DNA of 64,000 nucleotides from an uncultured Gemmiger sp. (GCF_934561205.1 NZ_CAKTFU010000013.1:1-64000); one strand, 5' to 3'. Counted from the first letter of the stretch, positions 1 through 8,093 are shown. The notes: generated from the letters alone by a model not told the origin. Translations and numbers: made by a program.

Positions 1-772
1 GACGCTTGGGGTCGGTGGACAGGGTGGTCTTGCCGGTGCCGGACAGGCCGAAGAAGATGGCGGTGTTCTCGCCGTTCATGTCGGCGTTGGCAGAGCAGTG
101 CATGGAAGCAATGCCCTTCAGGGGCAGGTAGTAGTTCATCATGGAGAACATGCCCTTCTTCATCTCGCCGCCGTACCAGGTGTTGATGATGACCTGCTCA
201 CGGCTGGTGATGTTGAAGGCAACGCAGGTCTCAGAGTTGAGGCCCAGCTCCTCGTAGTTCTCAACCTTGGCCTTGGAAGCGTTGTAAACAACGAAATCAG
301 GCTCAAAGTTTTCCAGTTCCTCAGCGGTGGGCTTGATGAACATGTTGGTGACAAAGTGTGCCTGCCAGGCCACTTCCACGATGAAGCGGATGGCCATGCG
401 GGTGTCCTTGTTGGCGCCGCAGAAGGCATCGACAACGAACAGGCGCTTGTTGCACAGCTCCTTCTTGGCGATGTCCTTGACAACAGCCCAAGTGGACTCG
501 GTCATGGGGTGGTTGTCGTTCTTGTACTCGTCGGAAGTCCACCACACGGTGTCCTTGGAGTTCTCGTCCATGACGATGTACTTATCCTTGGGGGAACGGC
601 CGGTGTAAACGCCGGTCATAACGTCGACGGCGCCCAGCTCGCTGACCTTGCCGACTTCGTAGCCGGTCAGATCAGCCTTGGTCTCCTCCGCGAACAGAAC
701 ATCGTAGGAGGGGTTATGCACGATTTCGGTCGTGCCGGTGATGCCATACTTGGTTAAATCGAGATTTGCCAT
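1..772 (-). CDS. pckA: Phosphoenolpyruvate carboxykinase (ATP), 5' part only
   Basis: Interconverts oxaloacetate + ATP and PEP + CO2 + ADP in the cytosol; in anaerobic gut Clostridia it often runs in the carboxylating direction. The first 257 residues are visible, starting [10 protein letters not shown]; the gene leaves the window at base 1. Seen: the GRSPKDK substrate loop (about residues 58-64) and the kinase-1a P-loop GLSGTGKTT (about 242-250), both typical of the ATP-dependent family. A promoter lies 85-115 bp upstream, followed by a leader that can fold (GAGAT/ATCTC enclosing GGAAAT/ATTTCC). Family assignment is secure; the 3' half cannot be checked. Confidence 0.95.
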   Translation of the reverse strand, partial: MANLDLTKYGITGTTEIVHNPSYDVLFAEETKADLTGYEVGKVSELGAVDVMTGVYTGRSPKDKYIVMDENSKDTVWWTSDEYKNDNHPMTESTWAVVKDIAKKELCNKRLFVVDAFCGANKDTRMAIRFIVEVAWQAHFVTNMFIKPTAEELENFEPDFVVYNASKAKVENYEELGLNSETCVAFNITSREQVIINTWYGGEMKKGMFSMMNYYLPLKGIASMHCSANADMNGENTAIFFGLSGTGKTTLSTDPKR

Positions 773-857
773 GTTACACATACCTCTTTCTCTATACTTT
801 GGGGTTGAGATACCTCGGAAATAAAAGATTTCCGCCTAATCTCCCATCCTGATTCAT

Positions 858-886
858 ATTATACCGATATTCTCGGCAAAAGGCAA
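858..886 (-). promoter_or_regulatory. Promoter of pckA
   Basis: On the minus strand TTGCCT (886-881), a 17-bp spacer and TATAAT (863-858). The transcript would start near 851, giving an approximately 80-nt leader before the ATG at 772, with AGAGG as ribosome binding site. Confidence 0.7.
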
Positions 887-1050
887 TATGGAAACCTTTG
901 AAAAATCTGTTAATTTTTTGACTTTTTCGGCAAACCCTGGGCAAAACGCCGTATTTGCGGGGTTTTTCGCGCGGGTCAGCGGCTCGCCCCGTCACAATGT
1001 GCCCGCACGGCGGGCAAGCCGACTTGTAGAAAAAGCCTGTTACCGGAAGA

Positions 1051-1252
1051 TTTGTAGGGATGGGTCTATCTCCGCGCTAAGAGCCGCCGCTGTGCGGCGG
1101 TTGCGCTCCGAAACGCGCCTGCGGGCGCAGTGACCCATCCGCACATCTGGCCGCGCGCAGCGCATTAAATCGCGCCGAATGGCGCGCGGTTTTCTCGTTA
1201 TGCCGTTCTTTTGGCAAGGCGGCACGGAACGGTCAAGACCGTTCCCTACAAA
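1051..1252 (+). repeat. Class I mosaic repeat with a 63-nt insertion in its left terminal palindrome
   Basis: This is the main content of the 730-bp gap 773-1501. Ends are TTTGTAGGG (1051-1059) and CCCTACAAA (1244-1252). The left palindrome GGATGGGTC/GACCCATCC is split: bases 1068-1130 lie exactly between the two loop T residues that are adjacent in other copies. The right palindrome is GGAACGGTC/GACCGTTCC. Removing the insert gives 139 bp, the length of the intact copies at 47146, 54625, 58425 and 61569. Conserved flanks (AGCTTGTAGAAAAAG on the left, GGTTGCAAATGCTG on the right) extend the unit to about 205 bp. GC hairpins near 1000-1017 and 1310-1328 and an AACTCCT tandem tail (1330-1366) bracket it. 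Confidence 0.9.
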
Positions 1253-1385
1253 CCAACCGTTAGGTTGCAAATGCTGCACAAGGTCAAAGAAGATTTATCG
1301 ACAGTCTGATGTGCCCGCACGGCGGGCAAACCAACTCCTAACTCCTAACTCCCAACTCCTAATTCTATAAAATTCTTCTTCCCTC

Positions 1386-1414
1386 TTGCATTTCCCCCGT
1401 TTCCGTGCTATAAT
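1386..1414 (+). promoter_or_regulatory. Promoter of the amidotransferase operon
   Basis: TTGCAT (1386-1391), 17-bp spacer, TATAAT (1409-1414) with an upstream TG at the extended -10 position. Start is expected near 1421, immediately before the hairpin at 1427. Confidence 0.75.
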
Positions 1415-1426
1415 TACCGTAACGGC

Positions 1427-1476
1427 AAAGGCGCTGTTTGACAGGATTTCCCTGTCAGACAGCGCCTTTTTTGTTT
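1427..1476 (+). terminator. Terminator-type hairpin between promoter and first gene (possible attenuator)
   Basis: Arms 1427-1445 and 1451-1469 pair over 19 positions with a single G-U wobble and a 5-nt loop, and are followed by a T-rich run. No plus-strand gene ends upstream, so the only transcript it can stop is the one starting at the promoter just before it. The ribosome binding site AGGAG (1487-1491) and the ATG (1502) follow. Confidence 0.75.
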
Positions 1477-1501
1477 TGCCGCGGATAGGAGTGCAGAAAA
1501 T

Positions 1502-2875
1502 ATGGAAAAGAATCCACGCTATATCGACATCGACTACGCCAAATACGCCCCCGACATCCCGGAGGATCAGCGCGAGGTCTACTACGGCCTGCCCCGCCAT
1601 GTGCAGTTTTGCAAAGAGTGCGTCATGAGCAACCAGAAGCCCAACTCCTGCTATGAGTTCGAGCACACCGCCAAATCGCTGAAAAAGACGATGGTCATTC
1701 AGGACGACGGCGTCTGCGATGCCTGCCATGCCTGCCACAACAAGGCCAACGGCCACATCGACTGGGCGCTGCGCGAAAAAGAGCTGCGCGAGCTGTGCGA
1801 CGAATACCGCAAGACCGACGGCAGCTACGACTGCCTTGTGCCCGGCTCCGGCGGCAAGGACAGCTTTTACGCCGCCCACCTGCTGAAATACAAGTACGGT
1901 ATGCACCCGCTGACCGTGACGTGGGCACCCCACATCTACACGCCGTGGGGCTGGGATAACATGCAGGCGTGGATCCATGCCGGGTTCGACAACTACCTGT
2001 GCACGCCCAACGGCCAGACCCACCGCCTGCTGACCCGCCTTGCCACCGAAAACCTGTTCCACCCGTTCCAGCCGTTTATCCTGGGGCAAAAGCAGCTGGC
2101 GCCCAAGATGGCCGCCAAGTTCGGTATCCCGCTGGTGTTCTACGGCGAGAACGAGGCCGAGTTCGGCAACCCCATTGCCGACAACAACTCCGCCCTGCGC
2201 GACGAGCACTTTTTTGCCGTGAACGACTACGACCACATTTATCTGGGCGGCGTCAGCCTGCGCGAGCTGGAGGAGGACTACAAGGTGGACAAGGCCGACC
2301 TTGCCATCTACCTGCCGGGCGAAACCAGCAACCTGGAAAAGAACCACATTCAGGTGCGGTATCTGGGCTACTACGAAAAATGGCACCCGCAGGGCGCGTA
2401 CTATTACAGCGTCGAGCACGGCGGTTTCCGCCCCGCGCCCGAGCGCACACAGGGCACCTACTCCAAGTACAATTCCATTGATGATAAGATCGACGATTTC
2501 TTCTACTACACGACCTACATCAAGTACGGCATCGGCCGCACGACCTACGACGCCGCGCAGGAGATCCGCAACGAGGAGATCACGCTGGACGAGGCCAAGG
2601 CGCTGTGCAAGAAGTTTGACGGCGAATACCCCGACCGCTTCGAGAAGGAGATTTTCCAGTATCTTTCGATCGACCGCAAGAATTTCCCGCAGGCGTCCCG
2701 CTGCTTTGAGCAGCCCAAGATGGACCGTGAGTACTTTATGCACCTGGCCGACCGCTTCCGCTCGCCGCATCTGTGGAAGTGGGAGGACGGCATGTGGAAA
2801 CTGCGCCACACCCCCTACGAGGGCGACAGCGAGGTGCTGTGGGGCGACCCCAAGGGCACGCACCACGAGATGTAA
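1502..2875 (+). CDS. N-acetyl sugar amidotransferase (WbpG/PseA/LegG-type)
   Basis: Predicted to convert an acetamido group of a nucleotide-linked sugar into an acetamidino group, using ammonia delivered by the HisH/HisF-like pair encoded next. The 457-aa protein has a PP-loop ATP-pyrophosphatase motif SGGKDS (116-121), preceded by Cys pairs likely to bind zinc (C37xxC40, C72xxC75xxC78). Length and order fit the WbpG family. Start ATG 1502 has AGGAG 10 bp upstream. In Pseudomonas O-antigen loci this protein works with HisH2/HisF2; here no sugar-biosynthesis genes surround the triad, so the substrate is unknown. Confidence 0.88.
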   Translation: MEKNPRYIDIDYAKYAPDIPEDQREVYYGLPRHVQFCKECVMSNQKPNSCYEFEHTAKSLKKTMVIQDDGVCDACHACHNKANGHIDWALREKELRELCDEYRKTDGSYDCLVPGSGGKDSFYAAHLLKYKYGMHPLTVTWAPHIYTPWGWDNMQAWIHAGFDNYLCTPNGQTHRLLTRLATENLFHPFQPFILGQKQLAPKMAAKFGIPLVFYGENEAEFGNPIADNNSALRDEHFFAVNDYDHIYLGGVSLRELEEDYKVDKADLAIYLPGETSNLEKNHIQVRYLGYYEKWHPQGAYYYSVEHGGFRPAPERTQGTYSKYNSIDDKIDDFFYYTTYIKYGIGRTTYDAAQEIRNEEITLDEAKALCKKFDGEYPDRFEKEIFQYLSIDRKNFPQASRCFEQPKMDREYFMHLADRFRSPHLWKWEDGMWKLRHTPYEGDSEVLWGDPKGTHHEM

Positions 2876-2931
2876 CGGCAGCACACCCACCACCCGCATC
2901 TTCAAACTTTTCAACAAAGGGGACCTGAATT

Positions 2932-3696
2932 GTGAAAAAACTCCGCCTGATCGCCCGGCTGGACGTCAAGGACGAAAACCTTGTCAAGGGCATCCAGCTT
3001 GAGGGGCTGCGCAAGCTCGGCAACCCCAACGATTTCGCCAAGCGCTACTATGAGCAGGGCATCGACGAGCTGCTGTACATCGACATCGTTGCCAGCCTGT
3101 ACAACCGCAACAATTTAAGCGATATTGTGCGCAAAACCGTCGATGATGTGTTTATTCCCGTCTGCGTGGGCGGCGGCCTGCGCAGCGTCGAGGACGTGCG
3201 CGCCATTCTGGCGGCGGGCGCCGACAAGGTGGCCATCAACACGGCGGCCATCAAACGGCCCGCGCTCATCACCGAGGTGGCCGAGGCCTTCGGCAGCCAG
3301 TGCATGGTGCTGTCCATTCAGGCCAAGCGCAGCCGCACCTGGCCGGGACGGTGGGAGGCCTACTACGACAACGGACGCGCCCATTCCGGCTATGATGTTG
3401 TCGAGTGGGCCAAGCGCGGCGCGGCGTTGGGGGCGGGCGAAATTCTGCTTACCAGCGTCGATTGCGAGGGGCTGCAGGCCGGCATGGATCTGGAGCTGAT
3501 CCGCGCCGTGACCGACGCCGTAAACATTCCCGTAATTTGCGGCGGCGGCGTAGGCTGCGGCGATGACATTGCCGATGCGGCCCACGCGGGGGCGGACGCC
3601 GTAGCCTGCGCGGCAGTCCTGCATTACAACAAAGAAACGGTCGCGGAATTGAAGGACGATCTCCGCGCCGAGGGTGTGGAGGTGCGCATAGTATGA
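2932..3696 (+). CDS. HisF-like cyclase subunit of the sugar amidotransferase system
   Basis: A 254-aa (beta-alpha)8 barrel of the HisF family that probably channels ammonia from the HisH-like glutaminase to the amidotransferase. The GTG start has AAAGGGG upstream. Asp11 (RLDVKD) is kept, but the position matching the second catalytic residue of histidine HisF, Asp130 (normally IDAKR), is Gln130 (IQAKR). No other his gene is nearby. The changed catalytic residue and the neighbouring WbpG-like gene argue against a role in histidine synthesis. The gene overlaps the next by 4 bp (ATGA). Confidence 0.85.
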   Translation: MKKLRLIARLDVKDENLVKGIQLEGLRKLGNPNDFAKRYYEQGIDELLYIDIVASLYNRNNLSDIVRKTVDDVFIPVCVGGGLRSVEDVRAILAAGADKVAINTAAIKRPALITEVAEAFGSQCMVLSIQAKRSRTWPGRWEAYYDNGRAHSGYDVVEWAKRGAALGAGEILLTSVDCEGLQAGMDLELIRAVTDAVNIPVICGGGVGCGDDIADAAHAGADAVACAAVLHYNKETVAELKDDLRAEGVEVRIV

Positions 3697-4334
3697 AAGT
3701 GACCATCGTGGACTACGGCCTGTCCAACCTGTTAAGTGTGCAGCACGCCTTTGCGCATTTGGGTGCCGAAACGCTGACCACCGGCGACGCGCAGGACATT
3801 TTGCGCGCTGATGCGTTGGTTTTGCCGGGCGTTGGGGCATTTCGGGACGGCATGGCGGGGCTTGCCAAGCTCGGCCTTGTGGAGCCGCTGCGGCAAAAGG
3901 CGCAGGCGGGCACACCGCTTTTGGGCATTTGCCTGGGTATGCAGATGCTGTTTGACGAGTCCGAGGAATTCGGGCATTACGCAGGACTGGGGCTGATCCC
4001 TGGCCGCGTGGTGCGCCTGCCCGACACCGCCGCCGACGGCACACCGCAGCGCGTGCCGCATATCAACTGGGACCCGCTGCTGCCCGCCGGAGGACACACG
4101 GATTTTTCCGGCACACCGCTGGCGCTGCTGCACCCCGGCGAGGAGTGTTATTTTATCCATAGCTACGAGGCAAAACCCGCCGACGATGCCGACCGCCTTG
4201 CCGATACGCGCTACGGCGGCCGCGCGGTGTGCGCCGCCGCTATGCGCGGCAGCGTGCTGGGCTGCCAGTTCCACCCCGAAAAATCCGGTGACGTCGGCCT
4301 GCGCATCTTGCAGCAATTTTTGCAGATGCGGTAA
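3693..4334 (+). CDS. HisH-like glutamine amidotransferase subunit
   Basis: Class I glutaminase, 213 aa, producing ammonia from glutamine for the HisF-like partner. Visible: oxyanion strand PGVGAF (45-50), nucleophile Cys80 in GICLGMQ, His194 and Glu196 in QFHPEK. The triad is complete, so it should be active. It overlaps the HisF-like gene by 4 bp, consistent with translational coupling and a 1:1 complex. Most likely dedicated to sugar amidation rather than histidine biosynthesis. Confidence 0.87.
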   Translation: MKVTIVDYGLSNLLSVQHAFAHLGAETLTTGDAQDILRADALVLPGVGAFRDGMAGLAKLGLVEPLRQKAQAGTPLLGICLGMQMLFDESEEFGHYAGLGLIPGRVVRLPDTAADGTPQRVPHINWDPLLPAGGHTDFSGTPLALLHPGEECYFIHSYEAKPADDADRLADTRYGGRAVCAAAMRGSVLGCQFHPEKSGDVGLRILQQFLQMR

Positions 4335-4377
4335 TGCGGAATCCCGTAAAAAATCTCATTCAACAGGCAAAGGATGT

Positions 4378-4404
4378 GTAGGGGCGGGGCATGCCCCGCC
4401 CGCG
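4378..4404. repeat. Solo palindromic end module (GTAGGGG type)
   Basis: GTAGGGG followed by a perfect 20-bp GC palindrome with ATGC-type centre (4382-4401). The same module is seen alone at 4677-4704, 37108-37136 and 39964-39992, and in inverse orientation at 29758-29782. Confidence 0.8.
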
Positions 4405-4437
4405 ACATAACGATAACCACTATTTACCGGGTTATTT

Positions 4438-4651
4438 GTAGGGGCGGCATAAATGCCGCCCGTTGCAGCCGTCCCGGCAAATCGACCTAACGGGTAAACC
4501 GCACGAAAGGCTTCCCCCTTTGGGGGAAGCTGTCACCGCAGGTGACTGATGAGGGGGCAACTACCGGGCATCTCCCCCTCATCCGGCGCGTTCCGCGCCA
4601 CCTTCCCCCCAAGGGGAAGGCTTTTCGGCGGGGTGACCTCACCCCGCCCTA
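4438..4651. repeat. Class II mosaic repeat carrying an S module
   Basis: Left end GTAGGGG with palindrome GGGCGGCAT/ATGCCGCCC, then a linker (GTTGCAGCC, CCCGGCAAATCGACC, AACGGGTAAAC), then an S module at 4508-4625 built of several hairpins (CTTCCCCC/GGGGGAAG, GTCACC/GGTGAC, GATGAGGGG/CCCCTCATC, GGCGCG/CGCGCC), then a right palindrome GGCGGGGTGA/TCACCCCGCC ending in CCCTAC. The element at 11049-11258 has the same order. Confidence 0.8.
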
Positions 4652-4737
4652 CGGGGCAATACAAATACACCGCGTGGTAGGGGCGGGGCACGCCCCGCCC
4701 GCGACTGTATTTTATAATGAATATAATGGGTTGGCTA

Positions 4738-4832
4738 GTAGGGGCGGCATATATGCCGCCCGTTGCAGCCATCCCGGCAAATCGACCTAACGGGTAAACT
4801 GCACGGGACGCATATATGCGTCCCCTACAAAC
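4738..4832. repeat. Class II mosaic repeat without S module
   Basis: GTAGGGG plus palindrome GGGCGGCATA/TATGCCGCCC, the class II linker, then GGGACGCATA/TATGCGTCCC and CCCCTACAAACC. The two end palindromes differ but the outer GTAGGGG/CCCCTAC ends are mutually inverted. A further GCC-rich hairpin with a CTTATCTCAACTC tail follows at 4876-4920. Confidence 0.8.
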
Positions 4833-4930
4833 CAGCCGAAAGTTCGCAACCGTCCCATTAGGCTTCTTTACAAAAAATGCCGCCCCACGGGCGGCATACC
4901 TTATCTCAACTCTAAACTCTGCACTCTGCA

Positions 4931-4968
4931 AAAAAGGACGCAGCTTCTTACGAAGCTGCGTCCTTTTT
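4931..4968. terminator. Bidirectional terminator downstream of the tRNA operon
   Basis: Arms 4931-4947 and 4952-4968 are perfect complements flanked by A and T runs. It can end the tRNA transcript (minus strand) and anything reading rightward from the hisH-like operon. Confidence 0.85.
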
Positions 4969-4973
4969 GCGTT

Positions 4974-5048
4974 TGGTTGGGCCGGCCGGATTTGAACCGA
5001 CGGATGGAGGAGTCAAAGTCCTCTGCCTTACCGCTTGGCGACGGCCCA
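4974..5048 (-). tRNA. tRNA-Gln (anticodon TTG)
   Basis: Acceptor TGGGCCG/CGGCCCA, discriminator A and an encoded CCA; anticodon stem GAGGA/TCCTC with loop CTTTGAC gives TTG. T arm GGTTCAAATCC is standard. Last of three co-oriented tRNAs. Confidence 0.95.
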
Positions 5049-5056
5049 GTAAAAAT

Positions 5057-5093
5057 AAAAAACCGTGCGGGTGCATTGCCTACACGGTTTTTT
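5057..5093. terminator. Hairpin between tRNA-His and tRNA-Gln
   Basis: AAAAAACCGTG (5057-5067) pairs with CACGGTTTTTT (5083-5093). It may partly terminate the operon or act as a processing stem. Confidence 0.6.
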
Positions 5094-5095
5094 GG

Positions 5096-5173
5096 TGGGG
5101 TGCCTAGAGAGATTCGAACTCTCGGCCTCCAGAGCCACAATCTGGCGCGCTAACCAACTGCGCCATAGGCACC
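5096..5173 (-). tRNA. tRNA-His (anticodon GTG)
   Basis: Acceptor GTGCCTA/TAGGCAC with an additional 5' G opposite C73, as expected for tRNA-His; anticodon loop TTGTGGC; CCA encoded. Confidence 0.95.
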
Positions 5174-5178
5174 ATACA

Positions 5179-5252
5179 TGCGCCCGAAGGGACTCGAACC
5201 CCCGGCCCACTGCTTAGAAGGCAGTTGCTCTATCCGGCTGAGCTACGGGCGC
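5179..5252 (-). tRNA. tRNA-Arg (anticodon TCT)
   Basis: Acceptor GCGCCCG/CGGGCGC with discriminator A; anticodon loop CTTCTAA gives TCT; CCA is not encoded, unlike the two downstream tRNAs. First gene of the tRNA operon. Confidence 0.95.
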
Positions 5253-5285
5253 AGATTCTTGCCCACAAAGGCATTTGCAAGGGAT

Positions 5286-5314
5286 ATTATAGCAATGCCG
5301 GGCGCATTTGTCAA
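5286..5314 (-). promoter_or_regulatory. Consensus promoter of the tRNA operon
   Basis: Minus strand TTGACA (5314-5309), 17-bp spacer, TATAAT (5291-5286) with TG at the extended -10 position: a perfect sigma-A match, as expected for a stable RNA operon. Confidence 0.9.
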
Positions 5315-5345
5315 GCGATTTTTCAACTTTTTTCAAATTTGTTTT

Positions 5346-6512
5346 TTAATCCCGATACAGCGGCACATCGCGCGTCCACTCGTTGCCGTTCGCATCGCGC
5401 ACGCACAGCGTGTAATGCGCCCCGCCGCCCAAGTATGTCCAGCCCTCGGCGCTGTCCTCATTATAAAAGGTACCGTTCCACTCGGTATAGACTGTCACGC
5501 TGCTGTCGGGCGCCGTGCCGCTCTCGCTTTGCAGCGCTGCCACGGCGGTGGGTTCGTCCGCGCCGTCCTGCCAAAGCTGCGCCTCCACCGCATCGATCTG
5601 CATCCAGCCGGGCGCACAGACCTCCAGCGTAATCGGGTAGACCGCCAGCGTCAGGCGCTGTTCGCCGTTGACGGTTTCGACGCGGTAGAGGTCAGATGTG
5701 CCGTAGGTTTGCACCATCAGAATTTCCGGCTCGACGCAGTCCCTTGTAAAATGCACGGTGTCCAGATTTTCATTCACCGTCGTGCCGTCGGGGTTTGTCC
5801 ACTGCACCGAAAGTGCATAATCCTGCCCCAGCGCAAACACCAACTCCTGCGCCGTGTACACACCGTCCTGCCCGCGCTGCATCGCGTACAGCGCGGTGTC
5901 GTTTCCTGTGGTCACGCACAGCGTCACGGCAGCGCCCTGCTGCTCGGTGCGGGGCTTCACAAAAACCTCCACCGGCATTGTGCCGTCGTCCTGCAGGCTT
6001 GCCAGCGGGTGCCAGTCCCAGTCCAGCACGGTGCTTTCGCCCTGGCGCACGGCATTTTGCAGCTCCTGCATACGGGCGCTCAGGTCGCTGTTGGTGCGGC
6101 TGAGTTCACTGCTCAAATATCCATATTGCCCCGCCAGACCGTCCAGCCGCGTCTGCAGCCGCGCTGCCATACAGCCGCCCACCGCCAGCAGCACCGCCGC
6201 AGCGGCAGCCGCAGCCAGCCACGCGCCACGGCGGCGTCGGCGTGCCTCGGCATCGCGGGCATCCAGCAGGTCGCGCAGGGCGTTCAGCGTAACAGCGGGC
6301 GCGGCGGTATCGGGTGCGGCACTGCCCAGCAGCGCGTCCACGCTGACGCCCAGCTCCTTGGCGAGTGCCTGCAGATTGTCCACGCCGGGCAGGGCGGTGT
6401 CCTTCTCCCACTTGCCCAGCGCCTGACGGCTGACACCGATTTTTTCTGCCAGCACCTCCTGGCTGATGCCCTTGGCCTTGCGTGCCGTCTGGATGTTCTG
6501 TCCGAGTGTCAT
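5346..6512 (-). CDS. XRE-family membrane-anchored transcriptional regulator
   Basis: 388 aa. Residues about 3-60 form a Cro/CI-type helix-turn-helix (GISQEVLAEKIGVSRQALGKWE). A basic stretch (RRRRR, about 91-95) precedes one transmembrane helix (about 97-118) and a short coiled coil. The remaining roughly 250 residues should lie outside the cell and are not recognised. The architecture suggests a regulator that senses at the surface. It is divergent from the murE-like gene with 111 bp between, so control of that gene or of itself is possible but unproven. Confidence 0.8.
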   Translation of the reverse strand: MTLGQNIQTARKAKGISQEVLAEKIGVSRQALGKWEKDTALPGVDNLQALAKELGVSVDALLGSAAPDTAAPAVTLNALRDLLDARDAEARRRRRGAWLAAAAAAAVLLAVGGCMAARLQTRLDGLAGQYGYLSSELSRTNSDLSARMQELQNAVRQGESTVLDWDWHPLASLQDDGTMPVEVFVKPRTEQQGAAVTLCVTTGNDTALYAMQRGQDGVYTAQELVFALGQDYALSVQWTNPDGTTVNENLDTVHFTRDCVEPEILMVQTYGTSDLYRVETVNGEQRLTLAVYPITLEVCAPGWMQIDAVEAQLWQDGADEPTAVAALQSESGTAPDSSVTVYTEWNGTFYNEDSAEGWTYLGGGAHYTLCVRDANGNEWTRDVPLYRD

Positions 6513-6623
6513 AGGGGTTCCTCCGTTCTTGTTTGTGACATTATTTTAGCACAGACAGCGGTAAAATACCAGCAAGGCGGCTTGGCAAAAGGGCAACCGC
6601 CGGTTACAGAGGGAGGGTCTACC

Positions 6624-8093
6624 ATGCTTTTGCGGCAATTACTCCACGGGCTGGAGCGTATCTCGGTGCGGGGCAGCACCGAGGCGGACGTGCTTTGCAT
6701 CTGCTGCGATTCGCGGGCGGTCACGGCGGGGGCGCTGTTTGTCTGCCTGCCGGGGCAGCATCGGGACGGTGCGGACTTTGCACCCCAGGCGGTGGCGCAG
6801 GGCGCTGTGGCCGTGGTGTGCGAACGCCCGCTGCACCTGCCGCCGGAGGTCGCGGTCATACGGGTGGCCAACGCCCGCCGTGCGATGGCGTGGCTTTCGG
6901 TGCGGCTGTACGGCGAACCCGCCCGCCGCATGACGATGATCGGCATCACGGGCACCAAGGGCAAGACGGTCACGGCGCACCTGCTGGCGGCCGTGCTGAC
7001 CGCCGCCGGGCGGCGCGTGGGGCTGCTGGGCACCAACGGCGTTTTTTGGCCCGGACACCGCCATGATTTAGCCCACACCACCCCCGAAAGCTGCGACCTG
7101 CAGCGGCTTTTGCACCAAATGGCGCAGGACGGCTGCGACACCTGCGTGATGGAGGTTTCGAGCTTAGGGCTAAAAATGGAACGTGTCACCGGCATTTATT
7201 TTGACATCGGCATCTTTACCAACTTAACGCCCGACCATATTTCACCCGAGGAACACGCCAGCTTTGCCGAGTACCGCGCCTGGAAAAGCGTGCTGTTCCG
7301 CCGCTGCGCGACCGGCATTGTGAACGCCGATGACCCCCACTGCGAGGAAATTCTGGCCAACCACAGCTGCAAGGTGGTGCGGTACGGCATCACCCGCGAG
7401 GCCGATTGGCGCGCCCTGCCGCCGTTTCGGCTGCTGCGCCTGCCGGATGCTTTGGGCGTAGCCTTTTACGCCGCCGCGCCCGACGGCACCGCCCGCGAAT
7501 ATACCGTACACATGCCCGGGCGTTTCAGCGTATACAACGCCTTGGCGGCGCTGGCCGCCGCCGATGTGCTGCACCTGCCCGACGGTGCGGCTGCGGCAGG
7601 GCTGCAAACCGCCGCCGTGCGCGGGCGGTGCGAGGTGCTGCCCCTGCACGCGCCCTACACCGTGGTGCTGGACTACGCCCACAACGCCGCGTCCGCCGCC
7701 GGGCTGCTGACCACACTGCGCGGGTACGCCCCCAAGCGGCTGGTGGCGGTGTTCGGCTGCGGGGGGCAGCGCAGCAAGCTACGGCGGTTCGGCATGGGCG
7801 AGGTGTGCGCCAAGTTGGCGGACCTTTGCATTTTGACCGAGGATAATTCCCGCGATGAGCCGTTGGAAAGTATCCTTGCCGACATCAAGGCGGGGCTGCG
7901 CAAGGGCAACCCCGACACGCCGTTTCTGGAAATCCCCGACCGACGCGCGGCGCTGTACTACGCGCTGGACCACGCCCGGGCGGGGGATATGATCGCGGTG
8001 CTGGGCAAGGGCCACGAAACATTTTTGGAGCGCGCCGGGGAACGTTTGCCGTTTGATGAAAGGGAAATCATACTGAAAAAATTATCAGGATAA
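6624..8093 (+). CDS. murE: UDP-N-acetylmuramoyl-tripeptide synthetase (MurE-like)
   Basis: Cytosolic Mur ligase, 489 aa, adding the third stem-peptide residue to UDP-MurNAc-dipeptide. Domains: N-terminal UMAG-binding part (CDSR at 28-31), central ATPase with GTKGKT (110-115), HTTPES (151-156) and the likely carbamylated Lys221, and a C-terminal domain. The specificity motif that is DNPR in meso-diaminopimelate enzymes reads DNSR (407-410): Arg is kept, Pro is changed. Start ATG 6624 has GGGAGG upstream. It stands away from any dcw cluster, so it could be the only murE or a paralogue. Confidence 0.85.
   Translation: MLLRQLLHGLERISVRGSTEADVLCICCDSRAVTAGALFVCLPGQHRDGADFAPQAVAQGAVAVVCERPLHLPPEVAVIRVANARRAMAWLSVRLYGEPARRMTMIGITGTKGKTVTAHLLAAVLTAAGRRVGLLGTNGVFWPGHRHDLAHTTPESCDLQRLLHQMAQDGCDTCVMEVSSLGLKMERVTGIYFDIGIFTNLTPDHISPEEHASFAEYRAWKSVLFRRCATGIVNADDPHCEEILANHSCKVVRYGITREADWRALPPFRLLRLPDALGVAFYAAAPDGTAREYTVHMPGRFSVYNALAALAAADVLHLPDGAAAAGLQTAAVRGRCEVLPLHAPYTVVLDYAHNAASAAGLLTTLRGYAPKRLVAVFGCGGQRSKLRRFGMGEVCAKLADLCILTEDNSRDEPLESILADIKAGLRKGNPDTPFLEIPDRRAALYYALDHARAGDMIAVLGKGHETFLERAGERLPFDEREIILKKLSG

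Noticed and set aside
2932..4334. Histidine biosynthesis hisF-hisH
   Set aside because: No other his genes, catalytic Asp130 replaced by Gln, and an adjacent WbpG-like amidotransferase.
4378..4850. CRISPR array
   Set aside because: Repeats are palindromic modules of differing sequence and spacing, with no constant repeat-spacer rhythm and no cas genes.
5179..5252. Integration site in the tRNA-Arg gene
   Set aside because: No integrase and no duplicated tRNA 3' end within the window.
5178..8093. 971-aa plus-strand open frame
   Set aside because: Its first half is the antisense of the XRE regulator; only the part from 6624 encodes the Mur ligase.
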